Assembly (NCBI GenBank): GCA_905214245.1
Contig: CAJMLO010000003.1
Span: forward strand, 1-46,380
Length of the DNA stretch: 46,380 nucleotides
Source of the DNA: an uncultured bacterium
GTDB lineage: Bacteria > Bacillota > Clostridia > TANB77 > CAG-508
Direction: 5' to 3'
How positions within the stretch are numbered: position 1 is the first letter of the stretch; each line of letters opens with the position of its first letter. Positions 8,040 through 16,291 of the stretch are shown here, in pieces. The notes beneath the pieces were generated by a model, which saw only the letters and a list, made by a program, of their open reading frames with translations, made no database searches and was not told where the DNA came from. The position numbers and the translations under genes are program-made.

Positions 8040-8993
8040 TTATTGAATTTGTGCTTTAATTTGATAAACAAGTTTCTCTTTTACTTGTTCTCTTGTTCCT
8101 TGCATAAGAATACCAGCAGCTCTTTGATGTCCTCCACCACCAAACATTAATGCAACATCAGCAACATTTACATATTCATTTGAACGAAGTGAAACTTTAA
8201 GCCCTTCATCTGTTTCACGTACAAAAATAGATACTTCTACTCCTTCTACATCTCTTCCATTTTCAACAATTCCCTCATGGTCTCCGGTCTCTGCTCCAAC
8301 ACTTTGTTCATCTTCCATTGTAATATATGTATATGCTATTTTGCCATCCTCCAAAAATTCTAGTCTATTATTTGCAATTCTGTGAAGTTCAAAATTTGGC
8401 TTTGTTTTCATTTGCAATACTCTTCTATATATTTTAGAAACATTAATTCCTCTATTCAATAAGAATGCAACAAATTCGAATGTTTCAGCTGTAACTCCTG
8501 CATATTTAAATCCACCTGTATCTGTTATAATACCTGTTAATATACATGTACCAATTTCTTTATCAATCTCAATTCCAAAATGCGAAAATATTCCAATTAA
8601 AATTTGTGCACATGCTGGAGCATCTGGATTTACAAAATTAATATCTCCAAACATAGTATTTGTACTATGATGATCAATAGAAATTTTTACTTTTGCATCT
8701 TCAAAATATTTTGCAAATCCATTTAACATTTTTATTGTAGAGCAATCTACTGATATTGCTAAATCATATTTTTCTATATCAGATTCTTGTTTTACGCTCT
8801 CCATACTAGGTAAAAAACTAAATATTTTTGGATATTCCGGTATTATTACATCAGCATTTTTTCCAAGTTTCTTTAATGCTAGATTCATTGCAAGTGCTGA
8901 ACCTACTGCATCTCCATCTGGATTTTGATGTGTTAATATTACTATACTATTTGCTTTTTTTATTTCTTCTAGAATGCTATCTAATGTACTCAT
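8040..8993 (-). CDS. nrnA: DHH/DHHA1 phosphoesterase, NrnA-like
   Basis: NrnA-type enzymes degrade nano-RNAs and may dephosphorylate pAp; related proteins hydrolyse pApA from c-di-AMP turnover. Metal-binding DHH motifs are visible: THQNPDGDAVGS (residues 21-32), VDCS (82-85) and IDHHSTN (106-112). The DHHA1 substrate loop GGGGHQRAAG is at about 285-294. Length 317 aa is normal. AAGGAGG precedes the ATG. It lies between rbfA and truB, its common place in Firmicutes. A disA gene elsewhere in the window shows that c-di-AMP is made by this organism. Confidence 0.9.
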   Translation of the reverse strand: MSTLDSILEEIKKANSIVILTHQNPDGDAVGSALAMNLALKKLGKNADVIIPEYPKIFSFLPSMESVKQESDIEKYDLAISVDCSTIKMLNGFAKYFEDAKVKISIDHHSTNTMFGDINFVNPDAPACAQILIGIFSHFGIEIDKEIGTCILTGIITDTGGFKYAGVTAETFEFVAFLLNRGINVSKIYRRVLQMKTKPNFELHRIANNRLEFLEDGKIAYTYITMEDEQSVGAETGDHEGIVENGRDVEGVEVSIFVRETDEGLKVSLRSNEYVNVADVALMFGGGGHQRAAGILMQGTREQVKEKLVYQIKAQIQ

Positions 8994-9026
8994 TCTTCCT
9001 CCTTGTCATCCCTTTATTTTAGAGAA

Positions 9027-9049
9027 AAAAGGGATTTATATTCCCTTTT
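9027..9049 (-). terminator. Hairpin with U-tract between rbfA and nrnA
   Basis: AAAAGGGA (9027-9034) pairs with TCCCTTTT (9042-9049), and on the minus strand the stem runs straight into TTTTTTCT. It sits inside the operon at the rbfA stop, so it may lower expression of nrnA and truB rather than end the unit. Confidence 0.5.
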
Positions 9050-9401
9050 AATCTTCATTTTTTAATTCTTTTAATATTTTATCAATTTTTTCTCCATAAT
9101 CTAAAGAATCATCAAGTTCAAATACAAGTTCTGGAGTAATTCTTAAATTAATTGTTTTTGCAAGTTTACTTCTCATAAATCCTGCAGATTCTTTTAGCCC
9201 CTCCATAGTTTTATTTGTATTTTTAGAATTTAATATACTAACATATACTTTTGCATATTTAAAATCTGGAGTAATTTTTACCTTTGTAACACTTATCATA
9301 CCTGTTACATTTGGATTTTTAAGCTCATAGCTAATTATATTGCTAAGTTCTTTTTTTAGCTCTTCATTAACTCTGCTAAGTCTTGCCTCATTTTTTGGCA
9401 T
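9048..9401 (-). CDS. rbfA: 30S ribosome-binding factor A
   Basis: RbfA is a KH-fold assembly factor that binds the immature 30S subunit near the 5' end of 16S rRNA. The 117 aa start RLSRVNEELKKELSNII after a short leader, with the family core VTKVKITPDFKYAKVYVSI and FELDDSLDYGEKIDKIL at the C-terminus. It follows infB by 20 bp, the usual order in bacteria. A hairpin with a U-tract overlaps its stop codon. Confidence 0.95.
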   Translation of the reverse strand: MPKNEARLSRVNEELKKELSNIISYELKNPNVTGMISVTKVKITPDFKYAKVYVSILNSKNTNKTMEGLKESAGFMRSKLAKTINLRITPELVFELDDSLDYGEKIDKILKELKNED

Positions 9402-9421
9402 TTATCAATTCCTCTTTTCTA

Positions 9422-12412
9422 TTATTTTTTTACTTCTTGCATAACAAACACTTCAATGTTATCAAATTCTTTTAAGTCATTGTAGTTTTCTATTTGAATA
9501 CCACATTCAAATCCTTTTGTTACTTCTTTTACATCATCTTTGAAACGTTTTAGTGATGCAAGTTTACCTTCATGTATAACTACATTATCACGTATTACTC
9601 TAACTCCTGCATTTCTTTCTATTTTACCATCAAGTACATAGCATCCTGCAATTGTTCCAACATTGGAAACTTTAAATGTTTGTCTTACTTCTGCATTTCC
9701 TATTATTTTTTCTTCATATACAGGATCAAGCATTCCTTTCATTGCAGCCTCTACATCTTCTAAAGCCTGATATATTACAGAATATTGTTTTATTTCTACC
9801 GCTTCTTTTTCTGCTAAATCCTTAGCACCAATATTAGGTCTTACATCAAATGCAATGATAATAGCCTTTGCAGCTCTAGCAAGTTGAACATCAGATTCAT
9901 TAACAGCTCCAACACCAGAGTGAATAACTTTTACCTTTACTTCGTCATTTGATAATTTTTCAAGAGATTGTTTTAATGCTTCTGCAGTACCTTGTACATC
10001 AGCCTTAACAATAATTCCAAGTTGTTTTAAGTTTTCTGTTTCCATTTTTTCAAATAGATTGCTTAATGTAACTTGATTGTCAGATGCAACTCTCTTTTCT
10101 CTTTCCTGACGTTTACGTTTTTCTACGAGATGTTTTGCCATTTTCTCATCTTTTACCTCATAGAATGTCTCTCCAGCTTCTGGCACATTTGTAAGTCCCA
10201 TAATCTCAACTGGTGTAGAAGGTCCCGCTTTTTTAATTTTTTGACCTTTATCATTTTTCATTGCTCTAATTCTACCAATAGATGTACCAACAATAATTGT
10301 ATCACCAACATCAAGTGTACCTCTTTGTACAAGCATAGATGCAATTGGACCTTTAGCTTTATCAAGTCTTGCCTCAATTATAGCACCTTTAGCTTGTTTA
10401 TCTGGATTTGCTTTTAATTCCTTCATGTCAGCTACAAGAAGTACCATTTCAAGTAAGTTTTCTATGTTGATTCTTTGTTTTGCAGAAATTGGAACAAATA
10501 TAGTATCTCCACCCCATTCTTCTGGAACAAGTTCATATTCCATTAATTCTTGTTTGATTTTTTCAACATTTGCACCTGGCAAGTCAATTTTATTTACAGC
10601 AACAATTATTGGAATACCTGCTGCTTTAGCGTGATTAATTGCTTCAACTGTTTGTGGCATAACTCCATCATCAGCTGCAACAACAAGAATAGCAATATCT
10701 GTTATTTGTGCACCTCTTGCTCTCATACTTGTAAATGCTTCATGTCCTGGTGTATCCAAGAAAGTGATTTCTCTTCCATTTACATTAACCATGTATGCAC
10801 CAATATGTTGTGTAATTCCTCCAGCTTCTCCTTCAATTACATTTGTACTTCTAATTGCATCAAGAAGTGATGTTTTACCATGATCAACGTGTCCCATAAC
10901 AACTACAACTGGTGGTCTTGGTTTTAAATTTTCTTCTTTATCTTCTGTCTCGTCAAATAATATATCTTCTTCTTTAACTTCCTCTTTCTTCTTAGCTGTA
11001 ATTCCAAATTCACTTGCAACTAAATATGCAGTATCAAAATCTATCGAATTATTTATTGTAGCCATAATTCCAAAGCTAAATAATTTTTTTATTACTTCTG
11101 CTGTTGTTTTCTTCATTTCAGCTGCTAAATCTTTTACAGTAATATTTTCTGGAATTGTAATTTCCTTTAACTCAAATATTTTCTGCTTATTTCTTGGCTC
11201 ATCATTTTTTTGTGCCTTTTTCTTATTCTTTTTACCTCTTGCTGTAGTTAAATCATAATATTCAAGCATTCCACCATCTTGTTCAGTAAACATATTTGAA
11301 AGTTTGTCTACTTGTTTTAAATCTTTTAATTTTTCATCATTGAATTCTTCAAATTTATTTGACTTTCTGCTTTTATTTGATTTCTTTTTATTATCATCAT
11401 ATTTACTATTTGCTTTTTGCTTTTCAATTACTTTGCTTGAATAATCACGTTGTAACTCTTTTTCTACAATCTCTGTTGTCATTATATTTTTGATGTTTTT
11501 ATCAATTCCTTTTTCATCAAGTGGTCTATTTCCTCTATTAAATGAACCTCTGTTATTATCTCTTTGACCTTGATAATTTCCTCTATTGCCATTTTGATTA
11601 TTTCTGTAATTATTATTTCTATTGTCTCCATTTTGGTTGTTTCTATAACCATTGTTTCTGTTAAAATTATTTCTATTATCGTTTCCACCACGATTTTCAT
11701 TATTATTGTTTTGTCTGTAATTATTTCTATTATTATTGTCCATATTTCTATTATCTCTGTAATTATTTTTCTCCCTAGGTATATAATTTTTGTTTTGATT
11801 GTTTATATTATTTGTATTGTTTTGAACTTTCTTTTCTTCTTTTTTTACTTCAATTTTCTCTTGTGGCAAAACAACTTTTTCTTCAATCTTTTTGTCTTCT
11901 ACAACTTCTTTTTTAATTTCTACTTTCTCCATCTTCTCGGTAACAACAGGATTAGTTTTTGGCTTTTCTTCTGCTTTCTTTTCTTCTTTTGACTTAATTC
12001 CAAATAATTCGCTAACGGTCATTGGTTTTGTTTGTTTATTTCTATAAACAATATTATAGTCTTTGCTATTGTTTCTTTCTACAAAACCAACACCTTTTTT
12101 ATTATTATCATTTTTTTTATGTTTATCATCATTTTTTCTTTCTTCTTCTGAAATGATAACTTCTCTTCTAATAATAACAGGTGTTTCTCCCTTAGATTTA
12201 GCAGGCTTGCTTTGCTTTGTTTCTTGAGGTTTTGCATTCTTTTCAAAACTCTCTTTTATTTTTTTAGCTTCCTCCTCTGCAACACTGCTCATATGACTTG
12301 TAACAGCCATACCTAAACTTTGTGCTCTTTCAACTACTTCTTTACTGGCTAAGCCTATTTCTTTTGCTATTTCATGTATTTTTATCTTACCCAATAACTT
12401 CACCCCCATCAA
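9422..12412 (-). CDS. infB: Translation initiation factor IF-2
   Basis: IF-2 is the GTPase that brings fMet-tRNA to the 30S subunit and promotes subunit joining. The N-terminal IF2_N domain (KIHEIAKEIGLASKEVVERA) is followed by about 400 residues of low-complexity linker, including a Lys/Glu-rich part and an Asn/Arg/Gly-rich part near 230-310. A second IF2_N copy lies near 440 (ENITVKDLAAEMKKTTAEVI). The G domain has GHVDHGKT (about 508), DTPGHEAF, NKID and SAKQ, then domains II, III and IV. At 996 aa it is long for a Firmicute because of the linker. The start overlaps the end of ylxQ by 26 bp, suggesting coupled translation; Met1 and Met2 are adjacent options. Confidence 0.97.
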   Translation of the reverse strand: MMGVKLLGKIKIHEIAKEIGLASKEVVERAQSLGMAVTSHMSSVAEEEAKKIKESFEKNAKPQETKQSKPAKSKGETPVIIRREVIISEEERKNDDKHKKNDNNKKGVGFVERNNSKDYNIVYRNKQTKPMTVSELFGIKSKEEKKAEEKPKTNPVVTEKMEKVEIKKEVVEDKKIEEKVVLPQEKIEVKKEEKKVQNNTNNINNQNKNYIPREKNNYRDNRNMDNNNRNNYRQNNNNENRGGNDNRNNFNRNNGYRNNQNGDNRNNNYRNNQNGNRGNYQGQRDNNRGSFNRGNRPLDEKGIDKNIKNIMTTEIVEKELQRDYSSKVIEKQKANSKYDDNKKKSNKSRKSNKFEEFNDEKLKDLKQVDKLSNMFTEQDGGMLEYYDLTTARGKKNKKKAQKNDEPRNKQKIFELKEITIPENITVKDLAAEMKKTTAEVIKKLFSFGIMATINNSIDFDTAYLVASEFGITAKKKEEVKEEDILFDETEDKEENLKPRPPVVVVMGHVDHGKTSLLDAIRSTNVIEGEAGGITQHIGAYMVNVNGREITFLDTPGHEAFTSMRARGAQITDIAILVVAADDGVMPQTVEAINHAKAAGIPIIVAVNKIDLPGANVEKIKQELMEYELVPEEWGGDTIFVPISAKQRINIENLLEMVLLVADMKELKANPDKQAKGAIIEARLDKAKGPIASMLVQRGTLDVGDTIIVGTSIGRIRAMKNDKGQKIKKAGPSTPVEIMGLTNVPEAGETFYEVKDEKMAKHLVEKRKRQEREKRVASDNQVTLSNLFEKMETENLKQLGIIVKADVQGTAEALKQSLEKLSNDEVKVKVIHSGVGAVNESDVQLARAAKAIIIAFDVRPNIGAKDLAEKEAVEIKQYSVIYQALEDVEAAMKGMLDPVYEEKIIGNAEVRQTFKVSNVGTIAGCYVLDGKIERNAGVRVIRDNVVIHEGKLASLKRFKDDVKEVTKGFECGIQIENYNDLKEFDNIEVFVMQEVKK

Positions 12413-12710
12413 TTATTTTCAATATCTCATTTGAAAAATTTATATCATTTATTCCTACAACAGCTTTATTTTGTTTTCCAATTGAACTACTTATTTCTTC
12501 TATATTCAAATAAATTCTAAATTCTATTTGCTTTGAACTGCAAGCCTTTTCAAAATTCAATTTTGTTCTATCTGCTGAATCCTCTGCAACAATAATCAAT
12601 TTTGTTCTTTTTTTCTCTATACCAAACATGCAGGCTTCTGTACCAAAAGTAGTTTTACCAGCTCTTGTAGCCAAACCAATCAATCCACACACTCTTTGCT
12701 TATTTGTCAA
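12387..12710 (-). CDS. ylxQ: L7Ae-family ribosomal protein YlxQ
   Basis: YlxQ is a small RNA-binding protein of the L7Ae/L30e family found in the nusA-infB operon of Firmicutes; it binds kink-turn RNA. The 107 aa contain GLIGLATRAGKTTFGTEA and KLIIVAEDSAD, typical of the family. The start is a TTG at 12710 that overlaps the end of ylxR by 11 bp, and its 3' end overlaps infB, so the three genes look translationally coupled. Confidence 0.9.
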   Translation of the reverse strand: MTNKQRVCGLIGLATRAGKTTFGTEACMFGIEKKRTKLIIVAEDSADRTKLNFEKACSSKQIEFRIYLNIEEISSSIGKQNKAVVGINDINFSNEILKIIDGGEVIG

Positions 12711-12961
12711 TTATAGCACCTCTTAAATCTTCATAAACTTTATTTTCAACTTTCATTTCAAAAGATTTTTCTATTCTTTTAGATTTGATGGCTTTTTCTA
12801 AGCATTCTATATTATCACATATGTATGCTCCTCTTCCATTTGCCTTTCCAGTTTTGTCTATACTAATATTTCCATCTTTATCCTTTACTATTCTAATTAG
12901 TTCGTTTTTATTTTTCTTTGTATTACATCCGTATACATGTTCTTTGTGGTAAATTTTTCAA
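12700..12961 (-). CDS. ylxR: YlxR family protein, interrupted by a +1 shift at CGGA
   Basis: YlxR (DUF448) is a small nucleic-acid-binding protein of the nusA-infB operon. Two frames must be joined. From a TTG at 12961 (AAAGGAAAG upstream) the first reads KNLPQRTCI. The second then gives GCNTKKNKNELIRIV, then SIDKTGKANGRGAYIC and IECLEKA, ending at 12700. Joined, the protein is 86 aa and matches the whole family, including the Cys pairs. The frames are separated by one extra base, the C of codon CGG (complement of g12931): the DNA reads ATA CGG ATG TAA where ATA GGA TGT AAT is expected. In the first frame a stop follows one codon after CGG. An in-frame ATG at 12979 is a less likely start. It is either a pseudogene, a sequence error or a site of +1 frameshifting; rsmD shows the same change. 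Confidence 0.85.
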
Positions 12962-13003
12962 ATTTATCTTTCCTTTCATTGTATTCAAACTAAAGCTTTA
13001 ATA

Positions 13004-14155
13004 TTATTCTTCTACTTCACTGCTCTCTTCTGATATATTTTTTTGCTCTTCTTCTGCTTTTTTCTCAAGCATCTCTCTAAACTGAGCCTCACTCTTTATA
13101 TCAATTTTCCAATTTGTAAGTCTTGCTGCAAGTCTTACATTTTGTCCAGATTTACCTATTGCAAGTGATAATTGATCATTTGGAACAATTACCTGTGCAA
13201 ATCTTTCTTCTTCATTTATATCAACTGCCATAACTTGTGCTGGAAGTAAAGCTGCCGATATATAAATTGATGGATCTTTTGACCATTCTATAACATCAAT
13301 TTTTTCTCCGTTTAATTCATTTATAATGTTTTGAATACGAATTCCTTTTTGTCCTACACAAGAACCAACTGGATCAATATTTTCATTTGGAGAATATACA
13401 GCTACCTTGCTTCTGTTTCCTGGATCTCTTGATACACTTTTGATTTCGATAACTCCTTCATAAATTTCAGGAATTTCAAGTTCAAATAATTTTCTAACAA
13501 AATCAGGATGTGCTCTTGAAACAAGAACTTGTGGAGCACCTTTTAATCCTCTTTCTACATTTAAGATGTATGCTCTAATTTTATCATTTACCTTATATGT
13601 TTCAGTAGGAATTTGCTCTTTAACAGGCATTATTCCTTCAAGTTTTCCAAGATCTAAAACAACACTTCCACCTTCTGATTTTTGAACTAGTCCAGAAACA
13701 ATTTCTCCTTTTCTTTCATTAAATTCATCAAATAAAAAGTTTCTTGATGCTTCTCTTATTTTTTGAACAATTACTTGTTTTGCTGTTCCTGCTGCTATTC
13801 TACCAAAGTTTTTAGGAACAATTTCAACTAAAGCCTTATCTCCAACTTGAAGTTTGCTATCAATTTGTCTTGCATCATCTAAAGTAATTTGAGTATTTAC
13901 ATCCTCAATATCTTCTGCATTTTCTACAACATCTTTTTCAGCATAAACATGAATTTCTCCTGTTTCTTTATCCATAGTAATTTTAACATTTTCATCTGTA
14001 TCAAAATTTCTCTTATATGCTGTAACAAGTGCTGTCTCTATTGATTCTAATAAATATTCTTTGCTAATTCCTTTTTCCTTTTCTAAATCTTCCATTGCAA
14101 TTATTAATTCTTTACTATCAATTGCAGGTGCTTTTTTTTCAACTTTTTTCTTCAT
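13004..14155 (-). CDS. nusA: Transcription termination/antitermination factor NusA
   Basis: NusA binds RNA polymerase and nascent RNA and tunes pausing and termination. The 383 aa contain an N-terminal polymerase-binding domain (about 1-130), an S1 domain (GEIVSGLVQKSEGGSVVLDLG, about 140-205) and two KH domains (VGSCVGQKGIRIQNI and LAIGKSGQNVRLAARLTNWKIDI). A short acidic tail replaces the C-terminal repeats of enterobacterial NusA, as is usual in Firmicutes. It follows rimP by 16 bp. Confidence 0.97.
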   Translation of the reverse strand: MKKKVEKKAPAIDSKELIIAMEDLEKEKGISKEYLLESIETALVTAYKRNFDTDENVKITMDKETGEIHVYAEKDVVENAEDIEDVNTQITLDDARQIDSKLQVGDKALVEIVPKNFGRIAAGTAKQVIVQKIREASRNFLFDEFNERKGEIVSGLVQKSEGGSVVLDLGKLEGIMPVKEQIPTETYKVNDKIRAYILNVERGLKGAPQVLVSRAHPDFVRKLFELEIPEIYEGVIEIKSVSRDPGNRSKVAVYSPNENIDPVGSCVGQKGIRIQNIINELNGEKIDVIEWSKDPSIYISAALLPAQVMAVDINEEERFAQVIVPNDQLSLAIGKSGQNVRLAARLTNWKIDIKSEAQFREMLEKKAEEEQKNISEESSEVEE

Positions 14156-14171
14156 TTTCTAATTCCTCCCT

Positions 14172-14642
14172 TTATATTTCATCCCAATTAAATGTAGTCT
14201 TTATAAGTGATATATCTTTTCTATCTATATTTATATTTTCATCATTTTCTAATTTTAAAGTAATTTCATCTTCAGAAAAATCTTCTAGTATTCCAATAAA
14301 TTCCTTTTGTTTATTAATTGGTTTAAAAAGCTTTATTTCTACTTCATTTCCAATATTATCTTTTAGATGTTTATCTTTTCTAAGTACTTTTTCGACTCCT
14401 GTTGATGAAACCTCTAAAAAGTATTGCTCCTTGATATAATCTGCAGTATCAAGTAAATCATTTATTCCATCATTTACTTTCTCACAGTCATTTAAATCAA
14501 TTGTGCCATCTTCTTTTTCAATAAATACTCTTAAGAAGTAATTTTGTCCTTCTTTGGCATATTGCACATCATATAAAATATATCCAAGCTCTTCTATTTT
14601 CGTTTGAATAAGATTTTCTACTCTTTCTTCTATACTTGCCAT
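14172..14642 (-). CDS. rimP: Ribosome maturation factor RimP
   Basis: RimP helps assemble the 30S subunit. The 156 aa start MASIEERVENLIQTKIEELG, and NYFLRVFIEKEDGTIDLNDCE and EQYFLEVSSTGVEKVLRK are family hallmarks. I chose the Met at 14642 because GGAGG lies 4-5 nt upstream (14647-14651); the longer reading to 14726 runs through a leader hairpin and the promoter. It is the first gene of the rimP-nusA-ylxR-ylxQ-infB-rbfA-nrnA-truB operon. Confidence 0.95.
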   Translation of the reverse strand: MASIEERVENLIQTKIEELGYILYDVQYAKEGQNYFLRVFIEKEDGTIDLNDCEKVNDGINDLLDTADYIKEQYFLEVSSTGVEKVLRKDKHLKDNIGNEVEIKLFKPINKQKEFIGILEDFSEDEITLKLENDENINIDRKDISLIKTTFNWDEI

Positions 14643-14661
14643 TTTTCCTCCATTTACATAT

Positions 14662-14690
14662 AGAAGAGTGGAAGTAACTTCCACTCTTCT
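14662..14690 (-). promoter_or_regulatory. Perfect 13-bp hairpin in the rimP leader
   Basis: AGAAGAGTGGAAG (14662-14674) and its exact complement (14678-14690) flank a 3-nt loop, within the first 50 nt of the operon transcript and 11 nt before the ribosome binding site. There is no U-tract, so it is not a simple terminator. It may be a processing or autoregulatory site. Confidence 0.7.
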
Positions 14691-14714
14691 GCTCTCTTTT
14701 ATTATGCTTTTTCT

Positions 14715-14743
14715 ATTATACCCCAATTTTTCAGCAATTGCAA
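14715..14743 (-). promoter_or_regulatory. Promoter of the rimP-nusA-infB operon
   Basis: On the minus strand TTGCAA (14738-14743), a 17-bp spacer and TATAAT (14715-14720) form a near-ideal sigma-A promoter. Predicted transcription start is near 14708. Confidence 0.8.
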
Positions 14744-14776
14744 GGCTTTTTAGGTAATTTTTGTAAATTTATAAAT

Positions 14777-14830
14777 AAAAAATTAACACACCAGACTTGA
14801 CACGGTCGATAAATTTTATGTTAATTTTTT
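14777..14830 (-). terminator. Inverted repeat downstream of the pilin-like gene
   Basis: AAAAAATTAACA (14777-14788) is inverted exactly at 14819-14830 and ends in a T-tract on the minus strand. The 30-nt interior is richer in G+C. It probably terminates the pilin-like transcription unit before the rimP promoter. A smaller hairpin, ACTTTA-TG-TAAAGT (14861-14874), covers the stop codon. Confidence 0.55.
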
Positions 14831-14858
14831 TCACTTTGGTCGCTATTAGTGTTCAGTG

Positions 14859-16022
14859 TTACTTTATGTAAAGTGTGGGTCTAAACGAATCGACGTCGTT
14901 GCCGTTAGTCGGAAAGTGTTTGTCGCGACGGCTGACTGGATAAGCATGGTCGTAATTACCTCCGCGTATAACACGATCACCCGTACTGCCGGCCTCCATT
15001 GTCCATTCATAACAACTTCCTGCAAGGTCGTATATATTTTTTGATACATCTGTGCTAACACTTCCTGTAAGTTCTAGTGCAGATTTTCTAGGTGTTGTTC
15101 TTTGGGCATCTCCTATATATCTACACATTGCATCCCACTGGCATCCATATGTTAATGTACTTGTTACACTTGTATAGTTATGTTGGCTAGCAAAGTTTTT
15201 TGCAAGGTATACTGCTCCACTCTTTCCTGACATTTCACTTGCATCATTTATACTTTTTCCCCATGGTACATAATTATATGGGGCTACTCCTTTTTTACAT
15301 ACCACTGTTTGTGCAGTTGTAGCACCTGCTCTTAACGTAGTACTATTTACTCCTGCCTCAAATCTTCCTATATAAAATCCTCCATATTTTAATACTTGTG
15401 TTTTCATTGTATTATATTCTTCTGCTTCCGTGGAATATCCTTTTGCATATGGCTCGGTATATGCTGTAGCTAATCCTGTTGTAGGTTGTCCTGTAGTTGC
15501 ATCAAAATTTGTTCTTTCTAAATCAGCCTCACTTGCAACAGGAATCCATACAAATTGGTTTCCCATATCTACTCCAGAAGCACTCATTGTATCTCCTTGT
15601 TTATCTGATATAACTAGTCCTGTTGATATATCTCCACCTACATAATAAAATCCATTTGGAAGTGGCACTGTTCCTCCATTTCCATCTGCTATTGGTGTAA
15701 CCTCTGTACTTGTCCATTTTCCAGGTTTTGAAACTGTTGTTCCTGCTGTAGGATTAGTTGGAGTATCACTTCCTCCTCCTGAGCTTCCACCTTTTCCATC
15801 TAGATAATTTCCAATATAGCTTGCATAATCATCTAATGTATTTGTTTCATCTGCCTTTCCTTCTTCATGTGTATTCTTTGCCTTTTGTGCTCTTGCAATA
15901 ATTCCATTGTCTCCAAATACGGCAAGAATACTTACTGTAGCAAGGATAATCAAAACCACAATAGTCACAACTAACGCAATTAGTGTAATACCTTTTTGTC
16001 TATTTTTCTTTAAGTTCCTCAT
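14859..16022 (-). CDS. Pilin-like secreted protein with FGE/C-type-lectin-like domain, putative DGR target
   Basis: The first 35 residues form a prepilin-like leader, RQKG then ITLIALVVTIVVLIILA, as in type IV pilins and pseudopilins, but without the usual Glu at +5. A Gly/Ser-rich linker (about 78-100) leads to a C-terminal domain of the formylglycine-generating-enzyme/C-type-lectin-like fold: QFVWIPV, GGFYIGRFEAG, YVPWGKS, NIYDLAGSCYEWTME, RVIRGGNY and a final SFRPTLYIK. Such domains are common ligand-binding targets of diversity-generating retroelements. The last 35 codons have abnormal composition (see the variable region). The protein is probably displayed on the cell surface. GAGGAG precedes the ATG. 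A 69-residue gene lies 59 bp upstream in the same unit. Ligand and exact role are unknown. Confidence 0.85.
   Translation of the reverse strand: MRNLKKNRQKGITLIALVVTIVVLIILATVSILAVFGDNGIIARAQKAKNTHEEGKADETNTLDDYASYIGNYLDGKGGSSGGGSDTPTNPTAGTTVSKPGKWTSTEVTPIADGNGGTVPLPNGFYYVGGDISTGLVISDKQGDTMSASGVDMGNQFVWIPVASEADLERTNFDATTGQPTTGLATAYTEPYAKGYSTEAEEYNTMKTQVLKYGGFYIGRFEAGVNSTTLRAGATTAQTVVCKKGVAPYNYVPWGKSINDASEMSGKSGAVYLAKNFASQHNYTSVTSTLTYGCQWDAMCRYIGDAQRTTPRKSALELTGSVSTDVSKNIYDLAGSCYEWTMEAGSTGDRVIRGGNYDHAYPVSRRDKHFPTNGNDVDSFRPTLYIK
14880..14990 (-). other. Putative DGR variable region (VR)
   Basis: This is the 3' end of the pilin-like gene. Between the codons for Asn (14955-14957) and Asp (14889-14891), 20 of 23 codons end in C or T, 12 of them in C, for example GAC CAT GCT TAT and CGT CGC GAC. 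Elsewhere the gene is AT-rich and rarely uses CG. This is what is expected if a template full of AAC and AAT codons had its A residues randomised by a diversity-generating retroelement. It sits in the lectin-fold position where known variable regions lie, between RGGNY and SFRP. No reverse transcriptase or template repeat is seen in this window. Confidence 0.65.
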
Positions 16023-16081
16023 AAAATTTTTCTCCTCTTTTTATTTTTTTGAAGCACACAAAAAGACAGAAAGTACAGCTA

Positions 16082-16291
16082 TTAGAACAAACCAGTTTTT
16101 AACTGCTCTCTGTTCTTGCCAAGTAAAGTTTCCAATAAAGAAACTTTAACTGCAACAGCTCTATCTCTGTCTTTTAATCTATCACAAATAAAGGCAAATT
16201 TTGTGCCTTTGTTTTCATTTATTATTTCGTTAAATGCAAGGTGTGCGCGCTCGTGTGTTACTCTCCCAACGATTTTAGCGTTTTTGTTCAT
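16082..16291 (-). CDS. Hypothetical protein, 69 aa, upstream of the pilin-like gene
   Basis: I do not recognise it. It is a small soluble basic protein with no membrane segment, containing AKIVGRVTHERAHLAFNEII and RDRAVAVKVSLLETLLG. An AAGGAG lies 12 nt before the ATG, and a promoter is visible at 16329-16358. It is followed after 59 bp by the pilin-like gene, so the two are probably cotranscribed. It is too short and dissimilar to be the DGR accessory protein Avd as I know it. An 11-bp inverted repeat (AGCACACAAAA) flanks it at 16053-16063 and 16295-16305. Confidence 0.7.
   Translation of the reverse strand: MNKNAKIVGRVTHERAHLAFNEIINENKGTKFAFICDRLKDRDRAVAVKVSLLETLLGKNREQLKTGLF

Noticed and set aside
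11482..11992. Overlapping reading frames opposite and beside the infB linker, rich in Ile and Thr
   Set aside because: They are shadows of the Asn/Arg-rich low-complexity part of IF-2; no ribosome binding site or domain.
14864..15061. Alternative minus-strand frame inside the pilin-like gene
   Set aside because: It overlaps the lectin-fold domain in another frame, and only the main frame shows conserved motifs through to the stop.
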